The notes below the pieces were generated by a model that was not told the origin of the DNA, did not search any database, and saw only the letters and a list, made by a program, of their open reading frames with translations. Source: Phymatolithon calcareum (Eukaryota; Rhodophyta; Florideophyceae; Hapalidiales). Taken from it: a stretch of DNA of 64,000 nt. Position numbers and translations under genes: made by a program. Positions 29,390-39,847 of this stretch are shown one piece after another. Positions within the stretch are counted from its first letter, which is position 1; every line of letters begins with the position of its first letter. The DNA lies in contig OZ345360.1 of NCBI GenBank assembly GCA_977006965.1, positions 496,001 to 560,000 on the forward strand, in the 5' to 3' direction.

Positions 29390-30324
29390 TGTGTCGCAAA
29401 AATGTAGAAGTAGATTTTTATGTAGCAGTTTCGCGTCCATCTTCACACCCATCTGCCGAGACTTGGAGCAACTTTTGGGGTGTCAGATGCGCTTGACGAT
29501 GGGGTGTTTTGAATTCAACCAGTCTGATCTTGGAATATCCAAATTTCCAACTTGACTGGACGAACGACTTCGGCGATGCACTGGAACGCATCAGGTGTAG
29601 TTGCTGAAAAGCTCGAAGTCTTCCGCACACAGATTACAGAGGTTTTTGGGGTGTGCTGTCCAGCTCGATCGCGACGGTATATATAAAGACGTTATGTAGA
29701 GTTGAGCTCCAGGGGAATCGAATGTGCACTACGCTACAACGCGTATTCCTCACCGCCACCCTGTAAATCGCGGCTCCATGAACGGCATGGGCAGTTCAAC
29801 AATGTCGGTCTGGCACCAGCACCTTTCGTCAGCGTTCGGGAAAGCATTCTTCTAGGCAATGAGTTATCCGGGTTTCTAGCTCGAGATTGCACGCCGGAGC
29901 AACGCGTGCTCTGTTGCGTTGTTTTCTGAAAGCTCAGATGGGTGAGGTGAATAGCGTTTTTCCTTAGTATCAACCGGGCAATGGCCGTAGCGGCAACCAT
30001 ACACATATATCTACAGAGGGCGATTTTGGCACTTTTCCGCCTCGCTCTTGTCTCCATCCCAGCAGGTGCGTTAGAGAGGAGCACAGCGTTCTGAAATCTC
30101 ATCTAATTCTTTTCGTAGCTCTTTCTGAACTCTTGCCTTGCCAATTGGGCATGAGATAATCACTGTGTCTGAATATGCAGTGTGGTGCGAACTGTTTCAT
30201 ATCCCGAGTGCCATATGTTTGGCGCGGAATATCAATTTGCAAAGCGAGCTGGAAATCATTTGCACTGCAGTTTTAAAGTTGCTCCCCGTCCCCCGCCGAT
30301 CTATCCGTCACCCGTTACCTTTCG
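29390..30324. other. Intergenic, no gene recognised
   Basis: A TATATATAAAG box lies at about 29677-29688, but the frame after it (29702-29929) has no family features. The zinc-ribbon gene starts on the opposite strand at 30735, so this region is 3' of both neighbours. Confidence 0.45.
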
Positions 30325-30735
30325 TCATTCTCGCGCGTCGTCCACACCTCCCTCCACGCGACGGCGCATGGCGACGTCCATGGTCTCCCGGATGCGCCAC
30401 GCACATGCGTCGAACATGGTTCCGTCCATATTCTCCAGCATGTCCACGGTGACCGTCGCAGGCAGATCGCACACATTACAGCGCACTTGCAGAGGACCGA
30501 CTCGAAATTGGTTCGGCGAAAGCATGATACTATTGCAGCACTTGCCGCACGTAGCAAATGTTACGATGTCTGTCGTGTCCACGTCACCGTCGTCCAGAAT
30601 CGGGTCGAGTCGGGCGGCCCTGTTGCGCGCCGTGCCGCCGCCACGACTGCCACCGCGACGCGATGATGTGCTGCGACCCCCGCTGCCCATGCGCGGTGTG
30701 AGGCACATGGCCTGTATTGGCGCGATGAACGCCAT
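30325..30735 (-). CDS. Hypothetical zinc-ribbon protein, possibly plastid-targeted
   Basis: 136 residues. The N-terminal ~42 residues are rich in Ser, Gly and Arg and lack acids, fitting an organelle leader. The core has CGKC at about 63-66 and CNVC at about 85-88 with a VGPLQVRC strand between, a compact zinc-ribbon arrangement. The C-terminus is helical and charged. No named family is recognised. The start at 30735 is the first Met; the frame is intact and in gene-type GC. It might equally be nuclear or mitochondrial. Confidence 0.5.
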   Translation of the reverse strand: MAFIAPIQAMCLTPRMGSGGRSTSSRRGGSRGGGTARNRAARLDPILDDGDVDTTDIVTFATCGKCCNSIMLSPNQFRVGPLQVRCNVCDLPATVTVDMLENMDGTMFDACAWRIRETMDVAMRRRVEGGVDDARE

Positions 30736-30955
30736 TGGAGGTCGGCGTTTGACCGCAATGAGGCGGCAACTCGTACTCTTTGTTGCTCAAGATAGCATTG
30801 GAACGCGAGATACATTACTCCATCTTTTTATGCATGACGCTCAAACGTCTTGTCATACCTTGCTTGACTCGAACAGTGTTGCTTAACTATCGACATGAAC
30901 ATACTGAACAGAAGAGAGTGCTGACCCCTGTACTACGGTTCATCGATTTGTGATA

Positions 30956-31335
30956 TTATTGTGGTGCTGGCTTCCCTCTCAAATTACTATGTCTAGTGAA
31001 CGGCATGGCTTGGCAGGTCAGCGGACACAAGAGGGCTAGGCTTGCGAGCTCGTCGGCAGCGTCGTTTTTGGAAACGCCACATAGGTTCTGCATACGTTCA
31101 CTACCGTCATCATCATCGCTTAGCCTCAGTCTCTCAAGGAGATCCCAGAGACCCCGCATTATTTTGCCGTGGATAATTGGTTGTCCCTTGAGAGCGTCGA
31201 TGCAACTTGCACTAGATGTGAACCGACGGATAGTACTTCCCGCTGAAGTTGACATGGGGAAGTTCGCTCTAAGCGTGAATGGCAGCATAAGCCTCAGCGC
31301 GATATGGCGAACCGACGACTCCGGCGGTTAATGGT
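30956..31335 (-). pseudogene. Second LINE RNase H relic
   Basis: On the minus strand, GSTIRRFTSSASCIDALKGQ matches GSTIRRSTESKSCIDAINGQ of the relic at 13 kb, and GVSKNDAADELASLA matches its GISRNNTADVLTRRG. The upstream part reads SPYRAEAYAAIHA in another frame, showing a frameshift. It is dead, and from the same or a sister LINE clade as 12985-13655. Confidence 0.65.
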
Positions 31336-31800
31336 AATTTCAAAACCGTTTAACACGGTTCTTACTACTCCACAACCTCCCCATTCGCTTCCTGGTTCAG
31401 TTCTGCTTCTGATTGTATCTAGCGACCTCTCGTAAGATTAGCAGCCCAAGAATGGGAAGCTCTCAGCACAACATCCAGGTCTCATCGTCGGCCCAGGGCG
31501 TCCCTCGCAGCTGATTGGAGCTATTCCGGGTCCATCCACTCACCCGTTTATCGACCGGAATCTCCTCTAGGTCGCATATGCTTAAGGCGTTTCGATTGAT
31601 GACGGAACGCTGTGCCGTTCTACCACGCTGGATCACCAGTTTTGCGTAATCAGTCGGGACCTGCAGCTGGCAGACTGAAGGATGAACGATGCTTCGCTTC
31701 ATTAGTCCGCGGAATTTCAAACATTGCAAGAAATGCCTTAATGGATCAATTTACACCAAGTTTGTGCGCTAAGAAGACGAAGTGTGAGTTTTTATTGAAA
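31336..31800. other. Intergenic, no gene recognised
   Basis: A minus-strand frame at 31463-31729 (containing DKRVSGWTRNSSNQLRG) has no recognisable family and overlaps repeat-like sequence. Confidence 0.35.
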
Positions 31801-32070
31801 AGTTACCAACGCATCTGTAGACGCTTGGGGAAAATTTGCGAAGGCCATAGGGCCACGAACTGGGTCTTTCTTGGTTGAACGCTTGCACGGTCGGGAGCGA
31901 CACGATCTGGTGGAGTACCAAAACTTACCTCTGGCCCATAATTGGGCCTCGGAGGGGAAAATATTCCACTATACTGTCTCATTTGGGCGCGAAGACAAAG
32001 GCGCTGCAGGTAAATTGCGAATGCGCCAGTCTTGTCCCGAGTGGGGAAATTTGTTAGTTTTATTGTAAGC
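31801..32070 (+). repeat. Dispersed repeat A, copy 3 (possible hAT-type scrap)
   Basis: Starts ttaccaacgcatctg, as at 3071. It shares the VTNAS-DAWG-F peptide and, in a second frame, WWSTKTYLWP against WSTKTHLVP at 3.2 kb. It is a frameshifted relic. Confidence 0.45.
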
Positions 32071-32807
32071 TCTCACACCCTCAGGGCGTGAATAACAGGG
32101 CAGCTTCTCGCGCCCCGTTCAATACCGTCATTCAATGATCCTCTTATTTCTTGTCAAGTACTTTGTACCTTGCATTTGCACAGAATTTGATTCCTGCGTC
32201 AGTGCAGCTATAGAAAATCACCTACCGTACTGTACTGTATTGGTGATTTCCTCGCTGGAGTCGAGCGCACATTGTAATCATCGAATAATAAATGTCTTAG
32301 AATGTCGGAGAAGCATGCTTCTGCATCTTGCCGGAAAAAATGCAACAATTTACATCTTCAGGGCACCCTACACTTCCACTACTTCCATGCGCAAGTTGCA
32401 GCCCCAGAAGTGAGAATCTCGAAATCTCTAGTCATCAAACGGCCCAAAATGGTTCAATTATGACATGTGAGGTACAGAAACCCTCCGCGGATATTTTGTA
32501 AATCGCCAATAACATTCAGCCTTCGAACAACCAATCTGACACACGCGGCTTTCTAGCGGCTGCCAGAAAGCCGCAACAACCGCACGACTTCAGCCGTCTG
32601 CTTATTTTGTTCTGCACTGCGCTCCCCTGTGCTCCCATTCCCACTTCATCTCAGCCACTTCACACGGTAACGGCTGTGTCTAGCGAATATCGTCAGCCTG
32701 CACACGCAGCTTTCCGGCACGCCGCAACACATCGCACATCGACCAGATTGCGCTTATTTCTTTAATATCACGGAGAGAGCAAGGACAGAGAGAGCACGAC
32801 AAACTGT
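32071..32807. other. Intergenic / 5' flank of the HAT-TPR gene
   Basis: No gene recognised. An inverted pair gcggctttctag ... agaaagccgc lies at about 32544-32574. The last ~250 bp are probably promoter and 5' UTR of the gene starting at 32808. Confidence 0.4.
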
Positions 32808-34670
32808 ATGAACGACAAAACTAACATGGCTTTTCTCACCGCCCCATTGACCCCGCTGCCAACTCTCCGTCCGCGCATCCACAGCCCCCGCAAACTACTC
32901 TCAAGCGCCGGCGCGGGCGCAGCGCCAAGGCGACGCCCAGCCACTCGTCGCTCCCGCGCCACAGCCCGTCCAAACCGTCCGGACCCTTCCTCACGTCCCG
33001 AATCCGGTCTCAGCGTCGTCTCTCGCGCTCAGCAGCTTGCATCTCGCGGCGATCTTGCTCGCGCCCGTACAGTTCTGCGTGCGCATGTTGACGAGCGTCC
33101 GGACGATGCGCGTGCCTGGCTAGCTCTGGCCCGTCTCGACAGCGGCGCGCGAGCGCTCGCAGTGTACGCGGAGGGCGCGGCGCACTGCCCGCGATCCGTA
33201 CATCTTCTTCATGCCTACGCGGTCGCGGCTGGTCGCACAGGCCGTATCGCTGACGCAAGGCGTCTTTTCCGCTCCTGTCTTGACATTGCGCCTGGTGATG
33301 GTGTCGTCTGGCAAGCGTTTGCATTGCTTGAGGAGAAACAAGGCGAATTGGAGCGCGCACATGCTCTATTTGCCGAGGGGGCGGATCGTGATCCGGGTAA
33401 CGCTCATCTTTGGTCCGCGTGGGGTGCTATGGCGCAACGGCAAAGACAACATGATAGGGCAGTGCGTAAATTCGCAGCCGCTGTTGCCATTCTTCCGGAT
33501 CATGTTCGTACGCTGCAAATGTGGGCCATCTCTTGTGAGCAGCTTGGCAATTTGGAAGAGAGTCGTGACCTTTTTGAACGGGCGCTTGCCGCAGATCCGC
33601 GTAGTGTGCCCACGCTGCAAGCATACGCGCTGTTCCACGCCAGACGAGGAAATTTTGATGCGGCACGTGAGCTCTTCCAGACAGCGTGCGACCTTGACCC
33701 TAATCACGCGGCTGTTTATCATGCTTGGGCGCAGATGGAGAGACAGGAAGGTCATTTTGAGGCTGCGCGCAATCTTTTTGACGCAGGCGTACGCGCCGAT
33801 CCTTTTTCAGCACCTATGCTGCGAGCATGGGCTGCCATGGAATTGCAATTGGGACACATCGACAAATCCAATGCATGGCGCGTACCCGGTGCAGAAGCCC
33901 GTGGGCACCGTCGTGCACGTCGAAAGCCTGCACACCGAGCAAATCGACAAGATATCGCACCACGGGAACGTCGGAGGCAATTGAGCAATGTGGGGAAAAA
34001 TTTGCAGATGCTTCGTTTGCTCATCGAGCGCAAGTCCGATGAAGATGTCACCACGGTCATGCAGTGGCTTGACCGTCGTGCACGCGATGACCGCAGTCTG
34101 TATGACGCGTTTGCTGAGCGCGGTGAGGAAGACGCGCGTGTTTTGGGCAACTGGGTTGCCCGTCGGTCGCAGGAGGATGTGTCTGCGTTTAAGCGATGGG
34201 TTGAATCGCAGTATGAGCGTGATCGCCGTATCGGTGTCTATGTTCTTAATTGGAAAATACCACCAATACCTGGTACAGTGTCGAAGGCAACGGCAATTAC
34301 TGAAAGCGCTGCGTCAGCGAAGGAGCACGTAGAGATTCCTCGGGAATGGTATCAGCTTGCAGAGAAGCCGGAGAAAAGTCTGCAGGCAGCAGATGAGGAG
34401 CTTTTCTACAGCGACGAGCCACGGAATTATGCACTGGACGTGTACTTCCTCGGCCAGATCGCGTCTGCTTTTGCCGATAGAGCTGCCATTGTGTTTGCGC
34501 TCGGTACGCTCTCGGTCGCTCTCTTGGGATTTTCGATGCATCTTGAGGGGCTCGGATATTTGCCGGCTGAGATTGAGGATGGGCGAAACACCGCGGAAGA
34601 GGCGACCGAGATTGCACGTCCTTCTGGCGTTGACGCTTACCTTTACGAAGGTGAAATGAATGACCGGTGA
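32808..34670 (+). CDS. Plastid HAT/TPR RNA-processing protein, Mbb1/HCF107-like
   Basis: 620 residues. The leader (about 1-65) is basic and Pro/Ser-rich (MNDKTNMAFLTAPLTPLP...), a likely plastid transit peptide; a second Met at residue 7 is an alternative start. About eight tandem 34-residue HAT/TPR units run from about 70 to 355. Examples include DARRLFRSCLDIAPGDGVVW, ESRDLFERALAADPRSVPTL, AARELFQTACDLDPNHAAVY and AARNLFDAGVRADPFSAPML. A charged region (360-480) and a C-terminal hydrophobic segment (about 563-583, AAIVFALGTLSVALLGF) follow, possibly a thylakoid anchor. Mbb1 and HCF107 bind the psbB/psbH transcript ends and protect and process them. The same role here is inferred. Confidence 0.75.
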   Translation: MNDKTNMAFLTAPLTPLPTLRPRIHSPRKLLSSAGAGAAPRRRPATRRSRATARPNRPDPSSRPESGLSVVSRAQQLASRGDLARARTVLRAHVDERPDDARAWLALARLDSGARALAVYAEGAAHCPRSVHLLHAYAVAAGRTGRIADARRLFRSCLDIAPGDGVVWQAFALLEEKQGELERAHALFAEGADRDPGNAHLWSAWGAMAQRQRQHDRAVRKFAAAVAILPDHVRTLQMWAISCEQLGNLEESRDLFERALAADPRSVPTLQAYALFHARRGNFDAARELFQTACDLDPNHAAVYHAWAQMERQEGHFEAARNLFDAGVRADPFSAPMLRAWAAMELQLGHIDKSNAWRVPGAEARGHRRARRKPAHRANRQDIAPRERRRQLSNVGKNLQMLRLLIERKSDEDVTTVMQWLDRRARDDRSLYDAFAERGEEDARVLGNWVARRSQEDVSAFKRWVESQYERDRRIGVYVLNWKIPPIPGTVSKATAITESAASAKEHVEIPREWYQLAEKPEKSLQAADEELFYSDEPRNYALDVYFLGQIASAFADRAAIVFALGTLSVALLGFSMHLEGLGYLPAEIEDGRNTAEEATEIARPSGVDAYLYEGEMNDR

Positions 34671-34813
34671 GGAAATAGCGAGAGTGCTTCTTGAGGCGCA
34701 AAAGTAGAGGAGAATAGAGTTTAGGAGAAAAAAGTTATTTCTGAATTGGTAAAGGGGCTCACAAAAATGCAGGCGCAAGTGGACATAACTTGCGAAATGT
34801 GAATCGAGGACGA

Positions 34814-35530
34814 CTAACTCTGATGGGAAATCGCGCGCCGGAGTGTACCACGGTACCAATTGCATAGCATTGGCACAGGCATGCCGACATGGTATCCCAG
34901 AATAATACATTGGTTCATGAGAGTCGTTCTGATTACCCCGAGAGCGCGCCACCGACGCGGATCTGTTATGACTGGGCTAGAAGCAGCGATGCGGACGCGA
35001 CCGCGCCTACGGAGCCTGCGCACTATCTCGTAGTCCTCAAGAAATGGCATTGGCGGAAAGCCACCGACGGCATCGAAGGAAGTACGACGCAGAAACAGTC
35101 CCTGATCACCATAGGGAGTTTGAAATACACGGGCGCGAATATTTGCGGTCATTTGAACGAGTAGCAATAATCCGGATGCACCTCGAATCGAAAGAGGGAA
35201 TGCACCAGCAGAAGTGCCTGGCTTCGCCAGAGTGCCGGAGATTGCTCCGTCATAGCCTGCAGGCACTCGAGTGTCTGCATGCAGGAAGAGAAGGTCCCCG
35301 GGCTCGCTTAAAGCGGCTCCTGCATTTAACTGTGCTGCCCGACCTCCGGTCTGTGTCGTGAATGTGACACCATGCTCGCGCGCGATTTTGCCAGTGTCGT
35401 CAGAAGAACCGCCATCGACCACAATTATCCGTGGAAATGTTCTCGCATGCTTGCGAAGATAAGTTAGCGTGTCGCCGAGACAGGCCTCTTCATTGAGAGT
35501 TGGTATTACTACGGTTAGAGGTGGCGACAT
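34814..35530 (-). CDS. GT2 glycosyltransferase, TIGR04283 (arsenosugar-type) family
   Basis: A 238-residue GT-A enzyme. VVIPTLNEE (7-15) and VVDGGSSDDT (37-46) bind the nucleotide sugar. LFLHADTRVP (81-90) holds the DxD-equivalent, GAFPLSI starts at 109, PYGDQGLFLRR (139-149) follows, and FLED (163-166) lies near the acceptor base. The full set, especially PYGDQGLF with GRAAQLNAGA, is that of the TIGR04283 family. Bacterial members sit beside radical-SAM arsenosugar genes. Seaweeds accumulate arsenosugars, so a role there is attractive but inferred. There is no signal peptide or TM segment. It is convergent with the HAT-TPR gene (143 bp apart) and divergent from SDHA. Confidence 0.8.
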   Translation of the reverse strand: MSPPLTVVIPTLNEEACLGDTLTYLRKHARTFPRIIVVDGGSSDDTGKIAREHGVTFTTQTGGRAAQLNAGAALSEPGDLLFLHADTRVPAGYDGAISGTLAKPGTSAGAFPLSIRGASGLLLLVQMTANIRARVFQTPYGDQGLFLRRTSFDAVGGFPPMPFLEDYEIVRRLRRRGRVRIAASSPVITDPRRWRALGVIRTTLMNQCIILGYHVGMPVPMLCNWYRGTLRRAISHQS

Positions 35531-35847
35531 TTGCTAGCTTTGTCTTGTCGGTTCAAGGTTGTGCTCCATGCCTGCATTATCAATCGATCGATAGATGCAG
35601 GGTATCGCTTGCGGGGAGATTGGCTTTTTCAGATTGCATGTAATTAGAAGTCACATTACAGTCCATTTGAAATACGGGAAGTAATTACATCTCGCGATAA
35701 CTGTGATACCTCGCTCGGTGACCGTCCGAACGATCAGGGATGGTCAACCCCATGTTCCATTCGCTTACAACACTGGCAAGTAGCGACGCCCTCGTGACTT
35801 TCCTCGCTACAACAGATCGCGATCACTAGCCCTACACCCCTGGGAAA
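35531..35847. promoter_or_regulatory. Shared divergent upstream region of GT2 and SDHA
   Basis: 317 bp between two start codons. It includes the short dyad atcgatcgat at about 35582-35591. There is no TATA box within 60 bp of the SDHA start. Confidence 0.4.
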
Positions 35848-37755
35848 ATGCTGCTCCGTGCAGCAGCCCAACGAGCGCGGTCTGCGCTCTCAATTGCCTC
35901 GCGTTCCGTCTCCACATCGGCGAAAAGGACGACGATCGCAGGCTACGATGTCGTTGATCACGAGGTCGACGTAGTTGTCGTCGGTGCTGGAGGTGCAGGT
36001 CTTCGTGCCGCAATTGGATGTTGTGAGGCTGGTCTGAAAACGGCCACCGTCACCAAGCTCTTTCCCACCCGATCGCATACCGTTGCCGCTCAGGGCGGCA
36101 TGAACGGAGCCCTTGGCAATATGGGTCCCGATGACTGGCGCTGGCACATGTACGACACTGTGAAGGGTGCCGATTTCCTCGGCGATCAGGACGCCATCCA
36201 TTACATGTGTCGCGAGGCTCCGCAGGCCATCCTCGAGCTCGAGCATTACGGTGTCCCCTTCTCGCGTACTGAAGACGGTCGGATTTATCAGCGTGCATTT
36301 GGCGGTCAAAGTCTGGACTTCGGCAAAGGAGGTCAAGCACATCGCTGCGCAGCCGCGGCGGATCGCACGGGTCACGCCATTTTGCACACGCTGTACGGAC
36401 AGGCTTTGAAGCATGATGCGCGCTTCTTTGTCGAGTACTTCGCCCTCGATCTTATAATGGATCCTAGAGACGGGTCGTGTAGAGGCATCACCGCGTTGTG
36501 TATGGAAGATGGTTCGCTGCATAGATTTAATGCGCACGCCACGATTATTGCCACCGGCGGATATGGGCGCTCATACTTCAGTGCCACTAGTGCCCATACT
36601 TGCACTGGGGATGGCAATGCCATGATCGCGCGTGCAGGTATACCTTTACAAGACTTGGAGTTTGTGCAATTCCATCCCACCGGAATATATGGCGCTGGGT
36701 GCCTCATCACGGAGGGCTGTAGAGGAGAAGGGGGCTTCTTGAAGAACGCCAATGGAGAGCGCTTTATGGAGCGTTACGCACCGTCTGCGAAAGATCTTGC
36801 GTCACGCGACGTTGTCAGCCGCGCAATGACCCTGGAGATCATGGAGGGCAGGGGCGTGGGTCCGGAGAAGGACCACTGTTATCTCCATTTGGATCATCTT
36901 CCCGCCGAATTGTTAGCAGAACGACTGCCCGGCATTTCGGAGACTGCGAAAGTATTTGCGGGTGTCGACGTCACTAAGGAACCCATCCCTGTGCTACCCA
37001 CGGTGCATTACAACATGGGCGGTATCCCAACTAATTGGCGTGGCGAGGTGCTTACAAAGAAGAATGGCGATCCAAACTACGTCGTACCGGGACTGCTCGC
37101 GGCTGGCGAAGCAGCCTGTGCCAGTGTGCATGGTGCCAACAGATTAGGCGCGAATTCTCTTCTCGACATTGTGGTGTTCGGTCGCGCCACAGCACAGCGT
37201 GTTGCGGAAATCGTCAAGCCCAATTCGTCGCATCGGCCGCTACCGAAGGACGCCGGAGAGTCGGGCATCGATAACATGGACAAGACGCGGTACGCAGACG
37301 GGGACCTACCGACAGCGGAGATCCGCCTCGAGATGCAGAAAATCATGCAGAAGCATGCCGCTGTGTTCCGGACACAGGAAACACTCGCTGCCGGGTGCGA
37401 GCTCATTGACGACTGCTACGAGAAGTTCCAGCATGTCAAGGTCGTCGATCGCGACATGATATGGAACACCGACATGATCGAGACGCTTGAGTTGCAGAAC
37501 CTGTTGCAAAATGCGGTTATTACAATGCATTCGGCTGAGGCGCGAAAGGAATCGCGCGGGGCACATGCACGCGAGGATTATACTGAACGCGACGACAAGA
37601 ACTGGATGAAGCATACCCTGGGATGGATCGCACCGCACACTGAGCGGAACAAGTATAAACGCGGATTCGTTGAGCTTGACTATCGCCCCGTTATCACGGA
37701 CACGCTGGATCCGGCGGAACAGGAAACATTCCCCCCGATTAAACGGGTGTACTAA
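35848..37755 (+). CDS. SDHA: Succinate dehydrogenase flavoprotein subunit, mitochondrial precursor
   Basis: Catalytic subunit of complex II, oxidising succinate to fumarate with covalent FAD in the matrix. It has 635 residues, the usual length. The presequence (1-30) is Arg/Ser-rich and acid-free. The FAD-binding GAGGAG is at 46-51, and TRSHT (74-78) includes the His to which FAD is attached. [19 protein letters not shown] is the conserved segment after the capping domain start. [53 protein letters not shown] and the C-terminal VELDYRPV...FPPIKRVY are all intact. It is intron-less. In red algae sdhB/C/D are often mitochondrial genes, so this would be the nuclear partner subunit (known of the group; not visible here). 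Confidence 0.98.
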   Translation: MLLRAAAQRARSALSIASRSVSTSAKRTTIAGYDVVDHEVDVVVVGAGGAGLRAAIGCCEAGLKTATVTKLFPTRSHTVAAQGGMNGALGNMGPDDWRWHMYDTVKGADFLGDQDAIHYMCREAPQAILELEHYGVPFSRTEDGRIYQRAFGGQSLDFGKGGQAHRCAAAADRTGHAILHTLYGQALKHDARFFVEYFALDLIMDPRDGSCRGITALCMEDGSLHRFNAHATIIATGGYGRSYFSATSAHTCTGDGNAMIARAGIPLQDLEFVQFHPTGIYGAGCLITEGCRGEGGFLKNANGERFMERYAPSAKDLASRDVVSRAMTLEIMEGRGVGPEKDHCYLHLDHLPAELLAERLPGISETAKVFAGVDVTKEPIPVLPTVHYNMGGIPTNWRGEVLTKKNGDPNYVVPGLLAAGEAACASVHGANRLGANSLLDIVVFGRATAQRVAEIVKPNSSHRPLPKDAGESGIDNMDKTRYADGDLPTAEIRLEMQKIMQKHAAVFRTQETLAAGCELIDDCYEKFQHVKVVDRDMIWNTDMIETLELQNLLQNAVITMHSAEARKESRGAHAREDYTERDDKNWMKHTLGWIAPHTERNKYKRGFVELDYRPVITDTLDPAEQETFPPIKRVY

Positions 37756-38006
37756 CCGGTCATATATGCGCAGCGGTGGTAACAATAGTTACGCCGGCCT
37801 TCTCTTTGACTCGATATAAATGATTTGTATCTTAATGACAATTTTGTGGAAGGACGCGCGTTCACAACGATACTTCCCTTCTATTCTTCATCGCATTCTT
37901 TTAGTCGAACGGGCACCCTGGATCACACGGTATCGTACTTCTCAGAGGGAGATATCAGCCGATGCAGCATCCTGTCGATCTAAGCATCCCGCCACATCGA
38001 CTAGTG

Positions 38007-38579
38007 TCAGTGCCGAGAGACATTTTTACTCAGAAGAAGTGCAGTTAACGCATCTGTGTACGTCAAGCAGTTATTGTTCAAAATATTGAAGGAATTTGAC
38101 TTCCAGTCTTTGTTGAACGCCGCTATATCATCAGAACAAATCGAGGTGAAGCCGAGCAATTCAGAGGACGCGTACTTCAACGGCCATCTCACCCTTCGCA
38201 CGCGTAGGTTACACTGCACTGGTCGCAACGTGAGCAATCGCGATGCAGTGTATACACTGCGAGGAGCTATCGGAATGGCGTCATAAACCACTGCACGGCC
38301 CGATGACTCTTTGTATAGTGCAATGCGTCGATGAAAGGGCGGACTCCACGTCGGAAAGCCTGAGAGACGTTGCTTGAGCAAGTAGACGCCAACGATTTCC
38401 GGCGGAGGGATAAGAGCAGGTGAGCTCATCTTGCCATTACCACGTCCAAATCGTTCCCCCAACTTGGCCCTCCTCAAAGGAAGCCTACGAGTTGAGAGAG
38501 TGTTCATGCAGCACAGACCATACCTGTCAACCGCTGCACCGGAGATTGACGTTCGCCCACTGGATAATATTTTCGACAC
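38007..38579 (-). CDS. Conserved-looking protein with a possible papain-like (permuted) fold
   Basis: 190 residues. The N-terminal ~50 are basic and could be an organelle leader; the Met at 38429 (MSSPALIP) is an alternative start. The core has SPPFHRRIALYKESSGRAVVYDAIP, then a basic strand (LRVRRVRWPL) and a C-terminal FNKDWKSNSFNILNNNCLTY. The order His, then Asn-Asn-Cys near the C-terminus resembles permuted papain-like enzymes (PPPDE/NlpC-type) and an uncharacterised plant plastid family with HxxxLxxxxGRVVVYDFxP. Function is unproven. It is convergent with SDHA, and the AT-rich C-terminal codons (FNILNNN) are unlike the neighbouring genes. Confidence 0.45.
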   Translation of the reverse strand: MSKILSSGRTSISGAAVDRYGLCCMNTLSTRRLPLRRAKLGERFGRGNGKMSSPALIPPPEIVGVYLLKQRLSGFPTWSPPFHRRIALYKESSGRAVVYDAIPIAPRSVYTASRLLTLRPVQCNLRVRRVRWPLKYASSELLGFTSICSDDIAAFNKDWKSNSFNILNNNCLTYTDALTALLLSKNVSRH

Positions 38580-38818
38580 GTTTCGGCCGACTCACACCAA
38601 GTCAGATCACACAGTGGATTGGGAATGAGTCCGATGGAAACCCCACTGAGCTGCATTCTTCAAACCTCTGATCTGGACGACCGCACCATTCGAAATCTTT
38701 TTGCCAGCCACAGAGGATTTTTCATCTGAATTGATCTCCTGCTACTGTATGCCCATGGTGTGTTGCACCTTTGCATGATGAAATAAACAGCAACTACATC
38801 ATCTAAAACACTGGACAG

Positions 38819-38885
38819 AATTAAGCCAAGTTTTCTTGACACACTAAAAGTTGCCCCAAGCGTCAGCACACATTTGCGACGAATG
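38819..38885 (-). repeat. Dispersed repeat A, copy 2
   Basis: On the minus strand gctgacgcttggggcaac, then aagaaaacttggcttaattctg, matching 3082-3143. It lies exactly where CRAL-TRIO homology stops. Confidence 0.7.
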
Positions 38886-39472
38886 AACGAGGGGCGACAG
38901 ACGCATTGAAAATCAGGGCAAAAATCGAGATGCCCTGTATACATCTGAGTCAAAAGGTGAAGACCTCGTTTGATCAGTGATACAGAAGGACGGTTTGTAC
39001 ATGGAACTTCGAAGCGGCCGACAACAAGAATTACTTTCCGCTCTCGGGAAACTAAGCAGGTTCGCTCCATCGTATACACCATCAACCACAACTGGTCCTC
39101 ATCACACGTACGCGGGTCTATTCCTGCCCTGTATACAAACACAGCACGACCGCGTTTGTCAGGATGCGGCATGATGTACCGCTTTCCAGAACGCGCCTCT
39201 TTACGGATGTAACTAGCCTCTTTTGCCTGTGCCAGGAGTGCATCCCAAATGTTGTGCTCGTTGTGCCATTTCATGGTTTCAACAAGCCTGCTGAGTGTTC
39301 GACTAACGTTACCGAAGGAAACCTCAAGAAGTCGGTCCAAGCTGTACTCTGTAAACCACGCGCTTTCTCCTACGCGAATTGGCGTGTGCGGTATGGCAGC
39401 GCGTAGCTGGCTCAGACTGAACTCCATCGCAAGTAGTTGTCGATTTTCCGCACCTTCACCATCTGGAGCCAT
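38886..39472 (-). pseudogene. CRAL-TRIO (Sec14-like) lipid-transfer domain gene, 3'-truncated
   Basis: The frame from 39472 reads an N-terminal helical part and then the CRAL-TRIO start: KRYIMPHPDKRGRAVFVYR, GIDPRTCDEDQLWLMVYTMER, KVILVVGRFEVPCTNRPS and SLIKRGLHLLTQMYTGHLDF. In intact members the last block leads into YPxRL...NAP; here FALIFNAS appears in another frame (about 38910-38935) and then repeat A begins. So the lipid-pocket C-terminal half is lost after a frameshift and a repeat insertion. Sec14-type proteins carry phosphatidylinositol and other lipids between membranes. The open frame runs on to 38660 by chance. Confidence 0.6.
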
Positions 39473-39845
39473 GGCGAATTTCGATGATTTTCGCCTTCAG
39501 CTATGCACATGGCTCATATTAATTGCTTTTCAACGAGGGTGGAGACTAAAGTCCATGCTTTCGACACGACATTTTCCCTGGCTGCGCACCATATTGGATG
39601 ATTTACACCGCGCTCACAAACGGCTTGCGTGGCGACATGATTCTCACCACAACTCTATCGACTGAAAAGCTACCCCATCCTTTTTCTCAGTATGCTTCTC
39701 TGGATTATTAGAGAAGTCTTGTCTATTGGGTAAGCAAAAGACACTGTGGGTGAAGAGCAGACGACTCACCTGTTCACCGTGATCAATCGAACTGACTTAA
39801 TCACTGAACAGTTCTTCCCACTATACTGGATTGTTGCTAGATGGG
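39473..39845. other. Intergenic, no gene recognised
   Basis: Short open frames on + opposite the CRAL-TRIO 5' end are shadows. Nothing else is supported. Confidence 0.4.
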
Positions 39846-39847
39846 TG

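Noticed and set aside
32970-34000. Several long frames on both strands within the HAT-TPR gene (for example 33211-33984 +)
   Set aside because: GC-rich codon use opens alternate frames; only the 32808 frame has the regular 34-residue repeat.
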